Below, piece by piece: positions 11,761-22,550 of a stretch of DNA of 64,000 nt. The position numbers and the translations under genes were made by a program. The DNA lies in NCBI RefSeq assembly GCF_921293095.1, contig NC_060246.1, positions 14,898,001 through 14,962,000 of the forward strand. Direction: 5' to 3'. Below the pieces are notes generated by a model, which was not told the DNA's origin, did not search any database, and saw nothing but the letters and a program-made list of their open reading frames with translations. Source of the stretch: Ischnura elegans. Lineage: Eukaryota > Arthropoda > Insecta > Odonata > Coenagrionidae. Each line of letters opens with the position of its first letter. The first letter of the stretch is position 1.

Positions 11761-13400
11761 TGCAGCTATACATTCTGATCTCCTATCTATTACTACTCTC
11801 CTAAGTATTACATCTCATTAACATCCTTGCTAACTGGTCACATTTAACTGTTTCGGGGCTATCCCTTGTCTTTCTTCACGTCCACCTGTCCTCATACCAT
11901 TGTTTTCATCAGGCCTCATGATGTGGCCAACTATGCTGTCCCACCTTCTTAGATTTTTAGACAACCTCTATTTTCTCCCACTCTTCTCAGCACTTCCTCC
12001 TTGCATATTTGGTGGATCCATTTTATCTTCATCATTTTTCGGTAGCACCACATTTCAAATGCTCCCACTCTTGACTTTTCTGGTGCAGCCAAAATCCAGC
12101 TGTTGCCTCCGTACATTTTATCATATGCTCCATGTATAGTATCTGATAAATCGTTCCCTTTGTTCTCTGCTTGTATTTCCAGCCATGAGTACATTCTTAT
12201 TTTGCAGAATGCCCTCTTTGCCTGCGACTACTTCTTTCTTCGTCCATCAGAAGTTTTTGGCTTCCTAGGTGGTGGAACTCTTTCACCTCTTTAAGCAAGC
12301 TTACCCAATTCAATGTTAGATCCTTTCTCCTATTTTTTCTGAAGACTGATATCTAAATTTTCTCTTTTCGATTCTCAACTGATATCTGCCCATTGTCTTT
12401 CCCATATTAATCCGATTTTTGCGAGTCATTCTGGCTCTCTGTTCAAGGCATTCTGTCTTGGCTATGACAACAGTGTACTACATAATTCTTTCTCCATGGA
12501 TATTGTCACCTGGAGCTTTGTCTTTGATTTCATTGATGGCTTTCTTGATGTGAACATTAAAGATGATAGAGCACATCCTTGTCTCACTGGTTTGCTATTC
12601 TAGTCATCTAGTTTGCTGCATACTAATATCTTAGTATTCTTTTTGTTGATTTTCCACTGGTATCTGGCCATTTTCTTTTTTATATTTGTCAAAGTATTCT
12701 TCTAATCCTTCTCTGTCTCGGCTAAGACTGCCATGTCATCAGCAAATCGCTGCATACTTATTTTTTCTCCATGGATACTGACACCCAAAGCCTTATGCTT
12801 GATTTCATTGATGACTTTCTCTACATAAACATTCAAAATTATGAGGGACAATGCACATCCTTGTCCTACCCCTTTTCTTATTCTTGCTTCTGCACTGTTG
12901 GTTCCAGATTTTATCACAGCTACTTGGTTTTTATATAAACTGTGTACAAATCTTCAGTCATTGTAGTTAAATTTCTTTCAGAATTCTAAGCATTGAATTG
13001 CATTCCACATTGTCAAATACCTTCTCAATATTAACAGATGCTACTAAGGTCCATATTTTCTTTTTTAATCTCTTCCTCATGAGCAGCCTAAAGGCCAAAT
13101 GTACTTTCCTTGTGCCCTTGCTTTTCTTGAATGTGAATTTTTCCTACTCCAGGAATTCATCTGCTCTTTGATTTATTTGTCTGTAAATGATCCTTATCAG
13201 TATCATAGATGCATGTGTCGTCAAGTTTATGGTCATAAAATCTTCTCACTTCTCTGCTAAAGTCCTCCAGTCCACCAGAAAGATCATGGCCATGGTTTTC
13301 TGGGACCAAAAATGATTTCCCCTGGTTAATTTTTTGCGTCATGGATAAAAAGTTAAAGCCTCCTGGTATTATGATACCCAGAAGAAGCTTCATTGGGCTA
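11750..13400 (-). mobile_element. LINE remnants: reverse transcriptase and C-terminal pieces
   Basis: Non-LTR retrotransposon sequence on the - strand. The RT piece at 12917-12702 contains KGVGQGCALSLIILNVYVEK and the catalytic-site variant FADD (QRFADDMAVLAE). The C-terminal piece at 12194-11949 contains GAFEMWCYRKMMKIKWIHQI and EEVLRRVGENR, typical of LINE tails. At 12470-12570 a second, diverged copy of the RT segment repeats what lies at 12740-12870, so the locus is a mosaic or holds two overlapping copies. Upstream RT text continues to about 13390. Frames are interrupted throughout, so this is a dead copy. Confidence 0.8.
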
Positions 13401-13412
13401 TCTAGAATGAGG

Positions 13413-14050
13413 AATAGGGTGGTTTCTTATTATTTTTTTATTGCCTAAATCGAAAGATTATTACTCCTGAAGTACGCATGTCATGCTCTTAGATTTTTTA
13501 ATGATATCTATTTTTTGTGATTAAATGAAAAGTGAAAAATTTCAAGCGCGCGACAATGTGACGGCTTAGTATGAATGCTGGAAAAAGTCCGTGTGATGTA
13601 TTTCTGGTACCTGTTGCCACCGTGTGAGGTGACATTGGGGCGAGGCTTTGAGCGCTGATACGACGGAGGATGGTAGCAGGTAGCGCTTGGCTTAAATAAA
13701 GATTATTAATACCCTATCAAAGAAGGAAACTTTCCGACCTTAACCAGTTTTAATAGGTGATTATTAAGACATGTTTCCCTGAGCTCTGTGCCTCATGCAT
13801 GCATTGGTGATCTCAGACGATGTATAACTCCTATCTACTCCTATAGAAACTAGGTCCCTGTGACGTCACGTGGAGTGGCATCGCATGGGCGCCAATCTGG
13901 CCTTTTTCAAATGAGGATAAAATTGACCCTTGCCATTCGTCTAAACCGGTATTTCTAAAACCAAAAAATTTGTATATGAATACACTAATGGTGAGTAACG
14001 AATCACAATCAATGCCTTTCGTTTTCTTTGATGAAGGAAACTACCCTATT
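13413..14050. mobile_element. MITE family AATAGGGTGGTTTCC, copy 1
   Basis: A 638-bp element bounded by AATAGGGTGGTTTC and its inverse (GGAAACTACCCTATT). It is inverted relative to the copies at 18134-18802 and 44842-45507, with which it shares CACGTGACGTCACAGGGAC-type and GGCGCCCATGCGAT-type blocks. It is flanked by GAGG on both sides (13409-13412, 14051-14054). There is no ORF. The superfamily is uncertain because the apparent target duplications of the three copies differ in length. Confidence 0.75.
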
Positions 14051-14135
14051 GAGGAACCTGGATAGCATAGTGGCATGCTCGGTGGACCGGAAAGCCAAAG
14101 GTCCTTGGTTCAATTCCCAGTCAAGGGAAGGTAAT
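14051..14135 (+). repeat. tRNA-derived SINE head (family B)
   Basis: It reads AACCTGGATAGCATAGTGG (box A-like) followed by box B TTGGTTCAATTCCC. The same sequence occurs in inverse at 63885-63955. It begins within a few bases of the MITE that ends at 14050. Weak acceptor pairing and multiple copies argue for a SINE rather than a tRNA gene. Confidence 0.6.
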
Positions 14136-15185
14136 AGCCAGATCATGTTTGAAAATTTACGAGGAAACGAAAGAATCAGTCACCAACTAAGGAGGTGGCA
14201 GGAAGCCAATATGAGGGGATTTCAAAGCTTACTTCTTGGTATATGAAGTTTGTTGAGGTCGCTGAAACATATCTTGTTTACAAAAAGATTTTCAATTTTT
14301 TCTGTTGAAAACTTAATTTCTGGATGGCCCTTGTGTAACTCTCCCAGGCATTTTTTCTATCTCTTCACTAAGTCTTCGTTTTCAGGCAATATATTTCCAC
14401 ACAAGTCCCTAATGCAATTACATGGTTCCTTAATACTCTGTATGCAGCTTCCACTTTCCCCGGTCTTACTCAAAAAATTTTTCATCACGAATTTCACGCT
14501 TATTCCTGGCATTTTTCATTTGTATCTTCTTCATACTTGATTCTTAACATGTTGCGCACCAGGGTATTTTTGTAGAAGAAATACATGCCTGGGTAGAGGT
14601 GTGGAGATTAAAAACTTAAATTCAATCGATTCGGCTTTTACTTTTTGAAAATCCATGTTGAAATGAAAGTACACAGCCCTGGTAACTTTTCACTGGAAAA
14701 TTATTTATTGGTACGACGTGTTTCAATGCTGAGGCATCAATCTCAAGTAAACTTTTATTATATCGACAATCTAATAAATACCCTAATTCTGGCAGGGGGG
14801 GGAGGGAGAAGGGATATACAGGGGTGGAAATTTGGGGTGGAGTGGGAGGGTTGGTGAGGGAATGGTTGGGATGCGTGACTAAGCCCACGCTAGATTAAAA
14901 ATTAGTGCTAATTTTAGGCAAACAGCCTTTGAATTTAACATGTTAAAAGTTTATGTTGAAAATATAACTGTACCTATTAAAAAATTACGATATGTCAATT
15001 CATAATAGCCAATGAACAACAACTGAAAACATACTACCAAATACTTGTAGTATGCTTTGAAATTGTTTAAGTTGATGTGCCTATGTGACAAGAATAATCC
15101 ATCATCTGTCCGGATTACTACAGAAACAAATGACTAGAATTATCACCATCCATACAAAATTGTGTCAGCGACCACTAACTCGTGC
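14136..15185. other. Repeat-rich intergenic DNA without a gene
   Basis: No gene is recognised. 14610-14885 carries a block (TACGACGTGTTTCAATGCTG, then G-rich GGGTGGGAG words) that resembles 25185-25380, so it is probably part of a repeat family. The rest is AT-rich and featureless to my reading. Confidence 0.4.
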
Positions 15186-15189
15186 TCTA

Positions 15190-15780
15190 AGCTGATTTCT
15201 TGGAGCCTTTCTCCTCTTTTATTTCAATTTCCTAATAAAATTTGTTCACTAATACTTCCCTTCCCTAATGCTGATGAAGGCATTCCAATCACCTAAAAAG
15301 GTAAGGTTTTCTTCACCTCTTACCTGTTCAATTACTTCACTTATGGCATTGTAGGCATCTACAACTTCATCATCCATCTTTAGTCTGTTGTAGGCATGTA
15401 CACCTGTACTACTATGGTATCTACACCATAGTAGTACAGGTGTACATTTTAGTCCAACTTCAGCATAAATATTCTTTCATTGTCCTGCAGTAAGCTTTTC
15501 ACATGCATTCCAGTACCTAACCTCAGCATTACCATTTAGAGATCTTACGTGTTTAATCCTGTAGCTTCAACTCTTCAGGCTACTTCATGTCACTGAGAGG
15601 TGAGAATATTTTTAGGACCATAAGCTTGACGACAGATGGATTGAAGATACTGACAAGAATGATTTATAGAAAAATATAACGAAAAGCAAACAAATTTCTG
15701 GATGAGAACAAATTCTCATTTAGGAAAAGCAAGGGTACAAGAAATGTCCTTGGTCTCATGGTTTCATGAAGTAATTGATT
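15190..15780. mobile_element. LINE fragments: endonuclease (-) beside RT (+)
   Basis: On the - strand, about 15395-15255 reads like an APE-type endonuclease region (VVDAYNAISEVIEQVRGEEN, then FLGDWNAFI). On the + strand, about 15615-15770 reads like an RT finger region (LTRMIYRK, then FSFRKSKGTRNVLGL). The opposite orientations show rearrangement or two insertions. A perfect hairpin lies at 15397-15446. Confidence 0.65.
15397..15446. repeat. Perfect 22-bp inverted repeat with 6-bp loop
   Basis: 15397-15418 (starting TGTACACCTGTACTACTATG) is the exact reverse complement of 15425-15446, with a 6-bp loop. It lies in the LINE endonuclease remnant, where one arm matches the expected strand and the other looks like a local inverted copy. 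Confidence 0.9.
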
Positions 15781-15784
15781 ACTT

Positions 15785-16845
15785 ATTTCCCTAGAGCTCC
15801 GCCTCGTCACCCCCTAATTTGTATTTGAAGCCCATTAATAATAATAATTTTTATTCACTGTAGGCAAGAATAGTTGCATAGTTTCGTCAAATTGAATAAA
15901 ATTAAATTTACAGAAAATCAATAAAGGGCCTCTGCCCATATCACACAATACATTCACAACACATTATATGTGCATAGAATGGTACAGTTGTATTATATGT
16001 ATAGACTTTGCCTTACTGAGGATTTTCCTTGCAAAGTAAAAAAACTTCTTCTGATGTATAAAGTGGTTTTTTTGAGCACAAAATTTTTCAGTTCAGTTTT
16101 GAATTTATTTAGAGAGCTTATACCCTTTATATTGGGAGGGAGTGAGTTATGCAGCTTGGCCCCTTTGTGATAGGGTCCATCTGAATTTTATCTAGAAGAT
16201 CTTTGCTCAACATGTATATCCGTCTTAAATCTCGTGTTATATTGGTGAATGTCACAATTTAACTCATACATACTTATTCCTTTTCACAAACAATATAGTT
16301 TCATACATGTACAGAGCAGGAAGAGGCATGATTTGAGATTTACAGAAATAAGGTCTACAAGACTCTCTTTAAGGCAGGTTAAAAAGAATCCCTATGGCTT
16401 GTTTTTGCAACAGAAACATTTTTGAACAATGATTTGATCCTCCATTATAAAAGACCATTAGTTAATATTGAATGGAAATCAGAAAAAATAAGACCATTTA
16501 AAGAATGTTAAAACTAGTACTAAGACGAAGATGCGACTTTAACATGGCATCCGATGGCATTTGACAACAATGATCGTAATTGCACTGATTTTGCGACACT
16601 GGTGTCCAAAACATTGTGCATAGGTGCAAATGTCTCGTTGTTATAGGGGTGGCTCCATATAGTTGGCAGGGAGAGCAGGGCTTGCTTTGCATCAAGTGTT
16701 TGCATAGTGATTGGTTTACTGTCATTCACAAATAATTTGATTTCTTACATCGAGATCATACTTTAATTTTTGTCAAGTAAGCATCGGTTTTTTAGAGAGT
16801 TGGAACCAAGTGAACAACAAATTACCGAAAATGTGGACCATAATT
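15785..16845. other. AT-rich intergenic DNA without a gene
   Basis: I recognise no gene. The ORFs at 15970-16170 (+) and near 16500-16729 (-) have no known motif. Part of 15840-16200 may be a repeat, but I could not find a second copy in the window. Confidence 0.4.
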
Positions 16846-16849
16846 TGGA

Positions 16850-17215
16850 ATAATTTAAGAATACCGAGACTAGCCACGGTGATATCTTTACGGAGTTACC
16901 CACAATGTACGAATTGTACGAAAAATCCACTAGGAAATAATCATTAGCCTTGACCAGGATTCAAACCTCGATCCCCCGATTTCCAGTCACGTGCTGTAGC
17001 CAGTTAAGCTGCTGGGTGCTGTTGGTAAGCATCACATACTCCGCAGTCCATACCACCTTGCCCACTGTAGTCCTCAAATTTCCACAGGGGAGAATAACAC
17101 CTTGGTAGCTTAACTCGACCGGAAAGCAGGTGGATCCGGGTTCGAATCCTGGTCAAGGCGAATGATTTTTTTCTCTGTGGATTTTTCGCACCATAATTTG
17201 GAAGGCAAATGTGAT
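16850..17215. repeat. Inverted pair of tRNA-derived SINEs (family A)
   Basis: 16850-17030 carries the SINE in - orientation (box B complement GGATTCAAACC, box A complement CCAGTTAAGC). 17085-17200 carries it in + orientation (TAGCTTAACTCG, then GGGTTCGAATCCTGGTCAAG). The two are partly complementary. The same family occurs at 32610-32730, 40740-41000, 49699-50047 and 50060-50310. Confidence 0.7.
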
Positions 17216-17462
17216 CACAGGCCTTCTGCCTATTATTTCTGAAGATGAAAAATGTGCTCTGGAGCTAGTAATATGCCAAGTGCATCATAGACTAAGGGAA
17301 TTTCAGGAATAGAGCCTAGGCCTTCTGAAGACGTACCAAAGGTGCAGTATCTTTAATCCTTATCTTTATTATAATTGTGCTAATGCATTTACTCTCTGCT
17401 CTAACTGTTTGGTTACATATTCTAAGTTCTTCTTCTCCTTCTTATTGGCACTAGAGCCCAGT

Positions 17463-17756
17463 CAGTGGCGTAGCCAGAAATTTCGTTTGGGGGGGGGGGG
17501 GGGGGGGGGGGGAGGAGGCGGGGTCCAAAACCAGGGGGAGAAATTTTTGAAAAACAGGATACTAAGTAATGGGTTTTAAACTAATGTTAACACTTTTCAC
17601 AATCGAAAAAATTTCATAAGTTAAAGAAATATTCTTTAAATTCATGATTTTTCAATACATATTTTGTTTTCTTTTATGAATGAAAATGATTGTTTTTTAT
17701 ATTTTGGGGGGGGGGGGTCTGGACCCCCCAGAACATCCCCCCTGGCTACGCCACTG
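17463..17756. mobile_element. hAT-like MITE, CAGTGGCGTAGCCAG ends
   Basis: The ends CAGTGGCGTAGCCAG and CTGGCTACGCCACTG are perfect inverse matches of 15 bp. The interior starts with a long poly-G tract and shares its core with 2019-2225. The flanking octamers do not match, so the superfamily call rests on end sequence alone. It is inserted in the LINE remnant. Confidence 0.75.
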
Positions 17757-18133
17757 AGCTGCACTACTGCTCCCCATTCAGTCCTATTGGCATTTTTCTC
17801 CTGCCAACCTCTCACTCCCATCTTGCCCAGGTCACACTACACTTGGTCCATCTATAGGTATCCATCAAGGCATTTCTGCTCTTGGGTCTTCTTCCATTAA
17901 ATAGACTCCCTTTAACCATCTGTTTTGGTATCTCATCTCCCGACATTCTCTCAACGTGTCCCATCCATCGTATCCTCTGTGCCTTGATGAACTTTACTGG
18001 GTTCTTTCCTTTGATCAGCTGTTCTATTTCCTCATTACATCTTATCCTCCAATCCCCAGTCGTATACTGGGCCATATATTCTACGAAGGATATGTCTTTT
18101 GAAGGTTCTGAGTCTTTCTTCATCCGACACAGT

Positions 18134-18802
18134 AATAGGGTGGTTTCCTTCATCAAAGAAAACGAAAGGCATTGATTGCGATTCGTTACCCACCATTAGT
18201 GTATTCATAATATACAAATTATTTTGTTTTAGAAATACCGGGTTAGACGAATGGCAATGGTCCATTTTTATCCTCATTTGAAAAGGGCCAGATTGGCGCC
18301 CATGCGATGCCACTCCACGTGACGTCACAGGGACCTAGTTTCTATAGGAGAAGATAGGAGTTATACATCGTCTGAGGTTACCAATGCATGCATGAGGCGC
18401 AGAGCTCAGGGAAACATGTCTTAACAATCACTTATTAAAACTGGCTAAGGTCGGAAAGTTTTCCTTGTTTGATAAGTTATTAATAATCCTTATTTAAGCC
18501 AAGCGCTACCAGCCAGCAGGGTACTAGGCTACCCACTAGCAGCCTGCGTTGTATCAGCGCTAAGCCTCGCCTCAAGGTCACCTCGCAGGGCAGCAACGGG
18601 AACCAGAAACACGTCACGCGGAGAGATTTCCTGGCATTCATACTTACGCGTCGCGTTTTCGCGTGCTTGAAAATTTTCACTTTTCATTTAATCGCGAAAA
18701 ATAGATATAGTCATTTAAAAATCTAAAAGCGTGAAATACGTACTCCAGGAGTAATAATCTTTCGATTTAGGCAATAAATAAATAATAGGAAACCACCCTA
18801 TT
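18134..18802. mobile_element. MITE family AATAGGGTGGTTTCC, copy 2
   Basis: A 669-bp element with ends AATAGGGTGGTTTCCTT and its inverse (GGAAACCACCCTATT). It interrupts LINE coding text between the GTGTCGGATGAAGAA and CAGGTCTCTGAG blocks, which dates it after the LINE. It is collinear with copy 3 at 44842-45507 and inverted relative to copy 1. No ORF of note. Confidence 0.85.
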
Positions 18803-19080
18803 GTCCAGGTCTCTGAGCAATATGTCAGCACTGGCCGTACTAATGTCATGTAAAGTTTCATTTTCAGAGATCTCCTATTAATCTATTCCTAAATAATTAT
18901 AAATTGCCCTATTTCCGGCTTCAATTCGTTCTCGCATGCACCTCCTGAGGTTATTATCACTAGTTATTAATGCTCCAAGGTAAGTGAAGCTGCTTAAACC
19001 CTGAAAGGTGTCACCATCAATGGGTCATGGGTCTCTCTTCGGTTCTGTACTGTTGACATCACCATATAACACATTTGAAG

Positions 19081-20260
19081 TGTTGAGACATTACTAGAGA
19101 TCCATTCATTGGCATTGTCCCATTGGAAGTGTTCAAAACACATCAATTTTCATTCATCTCTTAATTCTTACACTATTACCATCAATGTTCCTCATCATGT
19201 TTTCCTTTTTAAATCAGACAAGTGTTCAGAAGAGAAAATGCACTGGAGGATGGGTGCATGCATTGTTATAAAGCATGGCCCAGAGTTAGCCATATTTGAC
19301 TTGATGCTCGCGAGTAGTTACAACTCTACTCAATATAAAAAAGTGGTACTCACGCATCCCTAGATCTTGCTAGTATTGAGAAGGAAGAGGTAGGTAAGAT
19401 GTGAATTCTAAGACGACCAAAAATATGCACATAAGTAACAGGTCATGAGAATGACTTTCTTTCGAGGTGACACAACGTACATGTAAGTTTGAAGGAGATG
19501 TTGAATTGCAATTACACCATCACATGAAAATATTGCCACCTTTGAAAAAGGCAAGTTAAGGCTCTTTGCTTGGGACATAATGATCATCCACATCATTACC
19601 TCTACAATAGCACCACCAGTACCACTAAAAATATCATTTGATCTCTAAATACATGCTTATACTACCAGTAATCACTTTTGGAAAACACTGCCATAAGAAT
19701 TTTTATCCTAGAAAAATTTCTCAGAGCTTGGAATTCTGGGCACGTATTACATCCATAACAAATGAAATATTTTTTTAGGCTTCATTATAGGAATTACGTC
19801 CATCTAGAATCATTGAGTAATTTAAAAAGAATTTTTCATTAACCTCAATTTCAGCTGCTTAAAGGCTAAATGTGAAGTGATGCCATGCACATCCGGGCAT
19901 CTTGGGTCGTATGATGGTTGCCTACCCTCGAAATATGCACTTTATTCGCATATAGAATTCTCACGCATCGCAAAGCCATTAAATTCTTTAGATAAACTTC
20001 ATATATATAATCCAAATTCTGCCAAATACGTAATTGCAACATTTAAAACTTGGGGACTTGAGTGGAAGGGCTTACAGATTATGGATAATGGATAAAAAAC
20101 ATTTTTCAGCTTACCTTTAGGCATAACCATAACACAGGACACCATTTATTTAGGAAACAAAGGAAAGTATACAACTTGTACAGAAAGTCCATTATGTAAA
20201 GGTAAAAAAATCAAAGGAACTTGAAACAAGAAAGTTACCCTGCACAATACTAAATAACCA
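19081..20260. other. AT-rich intergenic DNA without a gene
   Basis: No recognised gene or repeat. Small ORFs at 19109-19363 and 19877-20095 have no known motif. Confidence 0.4.
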
Positions 20261-20268
20261 AGAAATTA

Positions 20269-20965
20269 ATGCGAGCTGCAAAGCAAAAGCTTGAGAAAAA
20301 AGTACTCTGTGAATTACTCCAAGAAAATCCAAAATCCTTTTGGTCATATCCCAGAGAGTTTCAGGGAAAAACTGTTGGTTGGTTATTTGATAATAATGAT
20401 AAACTTGTCACCAAAAATATTGAAAAAGCTAACACGTTAAATTCCCACTTCAAAAGCGTTTACACCACAGATGATACTGAATTTAATTTAGACATCCCTT
20501 GTACACAGAAATCAATGGAAGAAATCTCTATACAGCGTGATGGGATAACTAAACAGCAACAATCGATAAAGAACAGTAAATCTCCAGGTCTGGAGGGAAT
20601 ACCTGCCCGTGTCCTCAAGGAGTTACCTCCACCGATTGCACCTTACTTAGAGATAATATTCAAGAAGTCACTATCTGAAGGAAAGTTACCGCTAAACTGG
20701 AAAATTGCAAGTGTTACACCCATATTCAAAAAGGAAAACAGACACGACCCATGCGGCTATCGTCTAATTTCATTAACATCGATTGTAGGCAATATACTTC
20801 AGCATATTGCCGTTAGAAATAAGATGACTTTCTTGGATAGTCATAACTTCCTCCATGGCTGTCAGCACAGATTCTGAAAAGGTAGATCATGCGAAACGCA
20901 GCTCGTGCTCTTCGTTCACTAAGCACTCAAATCTGGCGTATCATAAAGACAAGTTGACGCTTAGA
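20269..20965 (+). mobile_element. Jockey/CR1-like LINE reverse transcriptase fragment
   Basis: A 202-codon open stretch reads as the region before and at the start of a non-LTR RT: LLQENPKSFWSYPREFQG, IKNSKSPGLEGIPARVLKEL, LPLNWKIASVTPIFKKENR, CGYRLISLTSIVGNILQHI. These match NPKxFWxY, SPGxDGIPxxxLK, WKxAxVxPIxKK and YRPISLTS of Jockey/CR1-type elements. After the stop at 20875 the homology continues in another frame (GRSCETQLVLFVH) to about 20965. The catalytic YADD box is absent. It is a 5'- and 3'-truncated dead copy with two visible breaks. Confidence 0.85.
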
Positions 20966-21389
20966 TTGCTTGAACGATTGAAAATGGATGTATTTAAATG
21001 AAACAGAGAATATAATATTAGAGCCCAACTATATTTTCAGGTCTGACAGAAGCGATAAATTAAGAGACATGTTTTGCCGAACAGATAGATATGGGAATTC
21101 GTTTTTCTCTCGACCATGAAAGACTTAATCCCATCAGTCATAACGTCCTTTAAAACGGATATGACCTTTAAGGGACTATAATCTTCCACTATGCGCACCT
21201 ATCCATAATTATGGGTATAGACCACAAAATTTATTACGCAAAAAATAGCCAAACCTTTTAGCATAAGTGTTCATCCGACCGGAATTAAGGTTGAATAGCA
21301 AATAAAACGATGTTTAGGGAAATAAATAATCAACTACGGAGTGAAACTAAGATGGCAAGGGAGTCTTGTCGGAAAAGACAGTAGATATG

Positions 21390-21800
21390 TGTACTATGCC
21401 ACTCACTTGGTCAACCTTAAAAACCTTTGGTTGGGGACATTATTATCCCTGATATTTCAAAACATACTTCTACGACCTTTGACCCACGTTATGAGTCTCA
21501 GTGGTAAATAAAATTTACAATATGGATCCATGAACTGCAAAACTGACTTTGGCACCCATCAAAACCTATGGTTCCACACATTGGTTGTCACTATGGCCCG
21601 ACGGTTAACTCTATGACCTTTGACCCCCATTATGACCTTCGGAGGAAGATCAACAATACGGATCTATGAAATACAAAACCAACTTTCGCATCCTTTAAAA
21701 CCTATAGTTTGACACCTCTGTTGGCATGCTATTCCTTTTGCAACACCTATGACCTTGACTGTGACCTTACTGGGTCAACAGTTGAATTTTCATAAATAAA
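21390..21800 (+). repeat. Degenerate ~138-bp tandem repeat
   Basis: The word ACCTTTGACCC recurs near 21476 and 21616, and a variant (CTATGACCTTGACTGTGACC) near 21750. Each is followed by an AAAACCTATRGTTYNACAC-type word. About three diverged units are visible. It could be LINE 3' UTR or an independent minisatellite. Confidence 0.5.
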
Positions 21801-22550
21801 AAGAGTTATTTTCGGTTTCCTCGTGTTTGAAAACCTTAGAATTGACATCTTGGTCAATGAAATTCAGACTTTTTTATATCTCGATTTTTTAACGTTGAAA
21901 CCCCATTAGGCAAATTCAAATTTTTGCTTTGGACCCACATTGGGAGGCCAACAGGTCAAAATTGCAAAATTTTGCTTGCACTCAACAAAACTTAGGATCT
22001 TTCCCCGTAAGTGTGCCAATTTTCATGAATATTGCTCGATGAGAAGTTACTAAAATTAGAGGTCAAAAATGACACACAACCTGTGGGACAGTCTGTATAC
22101 CCTGTACGCAGTGAAATCAGCAACAATTTCCGTACCATGAGAAGTTTAGTTTCTCTGATCACCCTTCCACCTATTTCTCAGATTTTCTGTAACGTTTTGT
22201 TTCGTTTGAGCGTCATAATGCATGGGAGGGGCTAAACTGCACCTTTAGGAGTACAGAAATAAGTACATGTGCATTAATAACAGCAAAGAAAATATATCCC
22301 AATAATTTAAGAGAAAAATATCATTTAATTACAAATAATACAATAATAAAGAGCACGAGGCAATTTTATAAAGTTTTAATTAAAAAACTAGACCATCAAA
22401 TGGTTTTAAAATCAGATCCAACAATACAAAACTATGAAAACCAAGCAAATATGAAGTGCTCATCACCTTTTCATCTTACAAAATACACATTTGATGAGAC
22501 CTTTTGATCGTTGTTTGCATCACTCTATCACACATCAACAAAACATTAGC

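Larger units (their letters stand above)
17400..19080 (-). mobile_element. LINE 3' coding end, broken by two later insertions
   Basis: On the - strand, from 19080 down, the text reads as a LINE RT thumb and C-terminus: FTYLGALITSDNNLRRCM, RAIYNYLGID, YMTLVRPVLTYCSETW, then after an interruption SDEERLRTFKRHILRRIYGP, FIKAQRIRWMGHVERM and a GRRPKSRN-type tail. A 669-bp MITE (18134-18802) and a hAT-like MITE (17463-17756) are inserted in it. Stops and frame changes show it is dead. The family is of the type with a RIRWMGHVERM tail. The exact clade is not settled. Confidence 0.8.
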
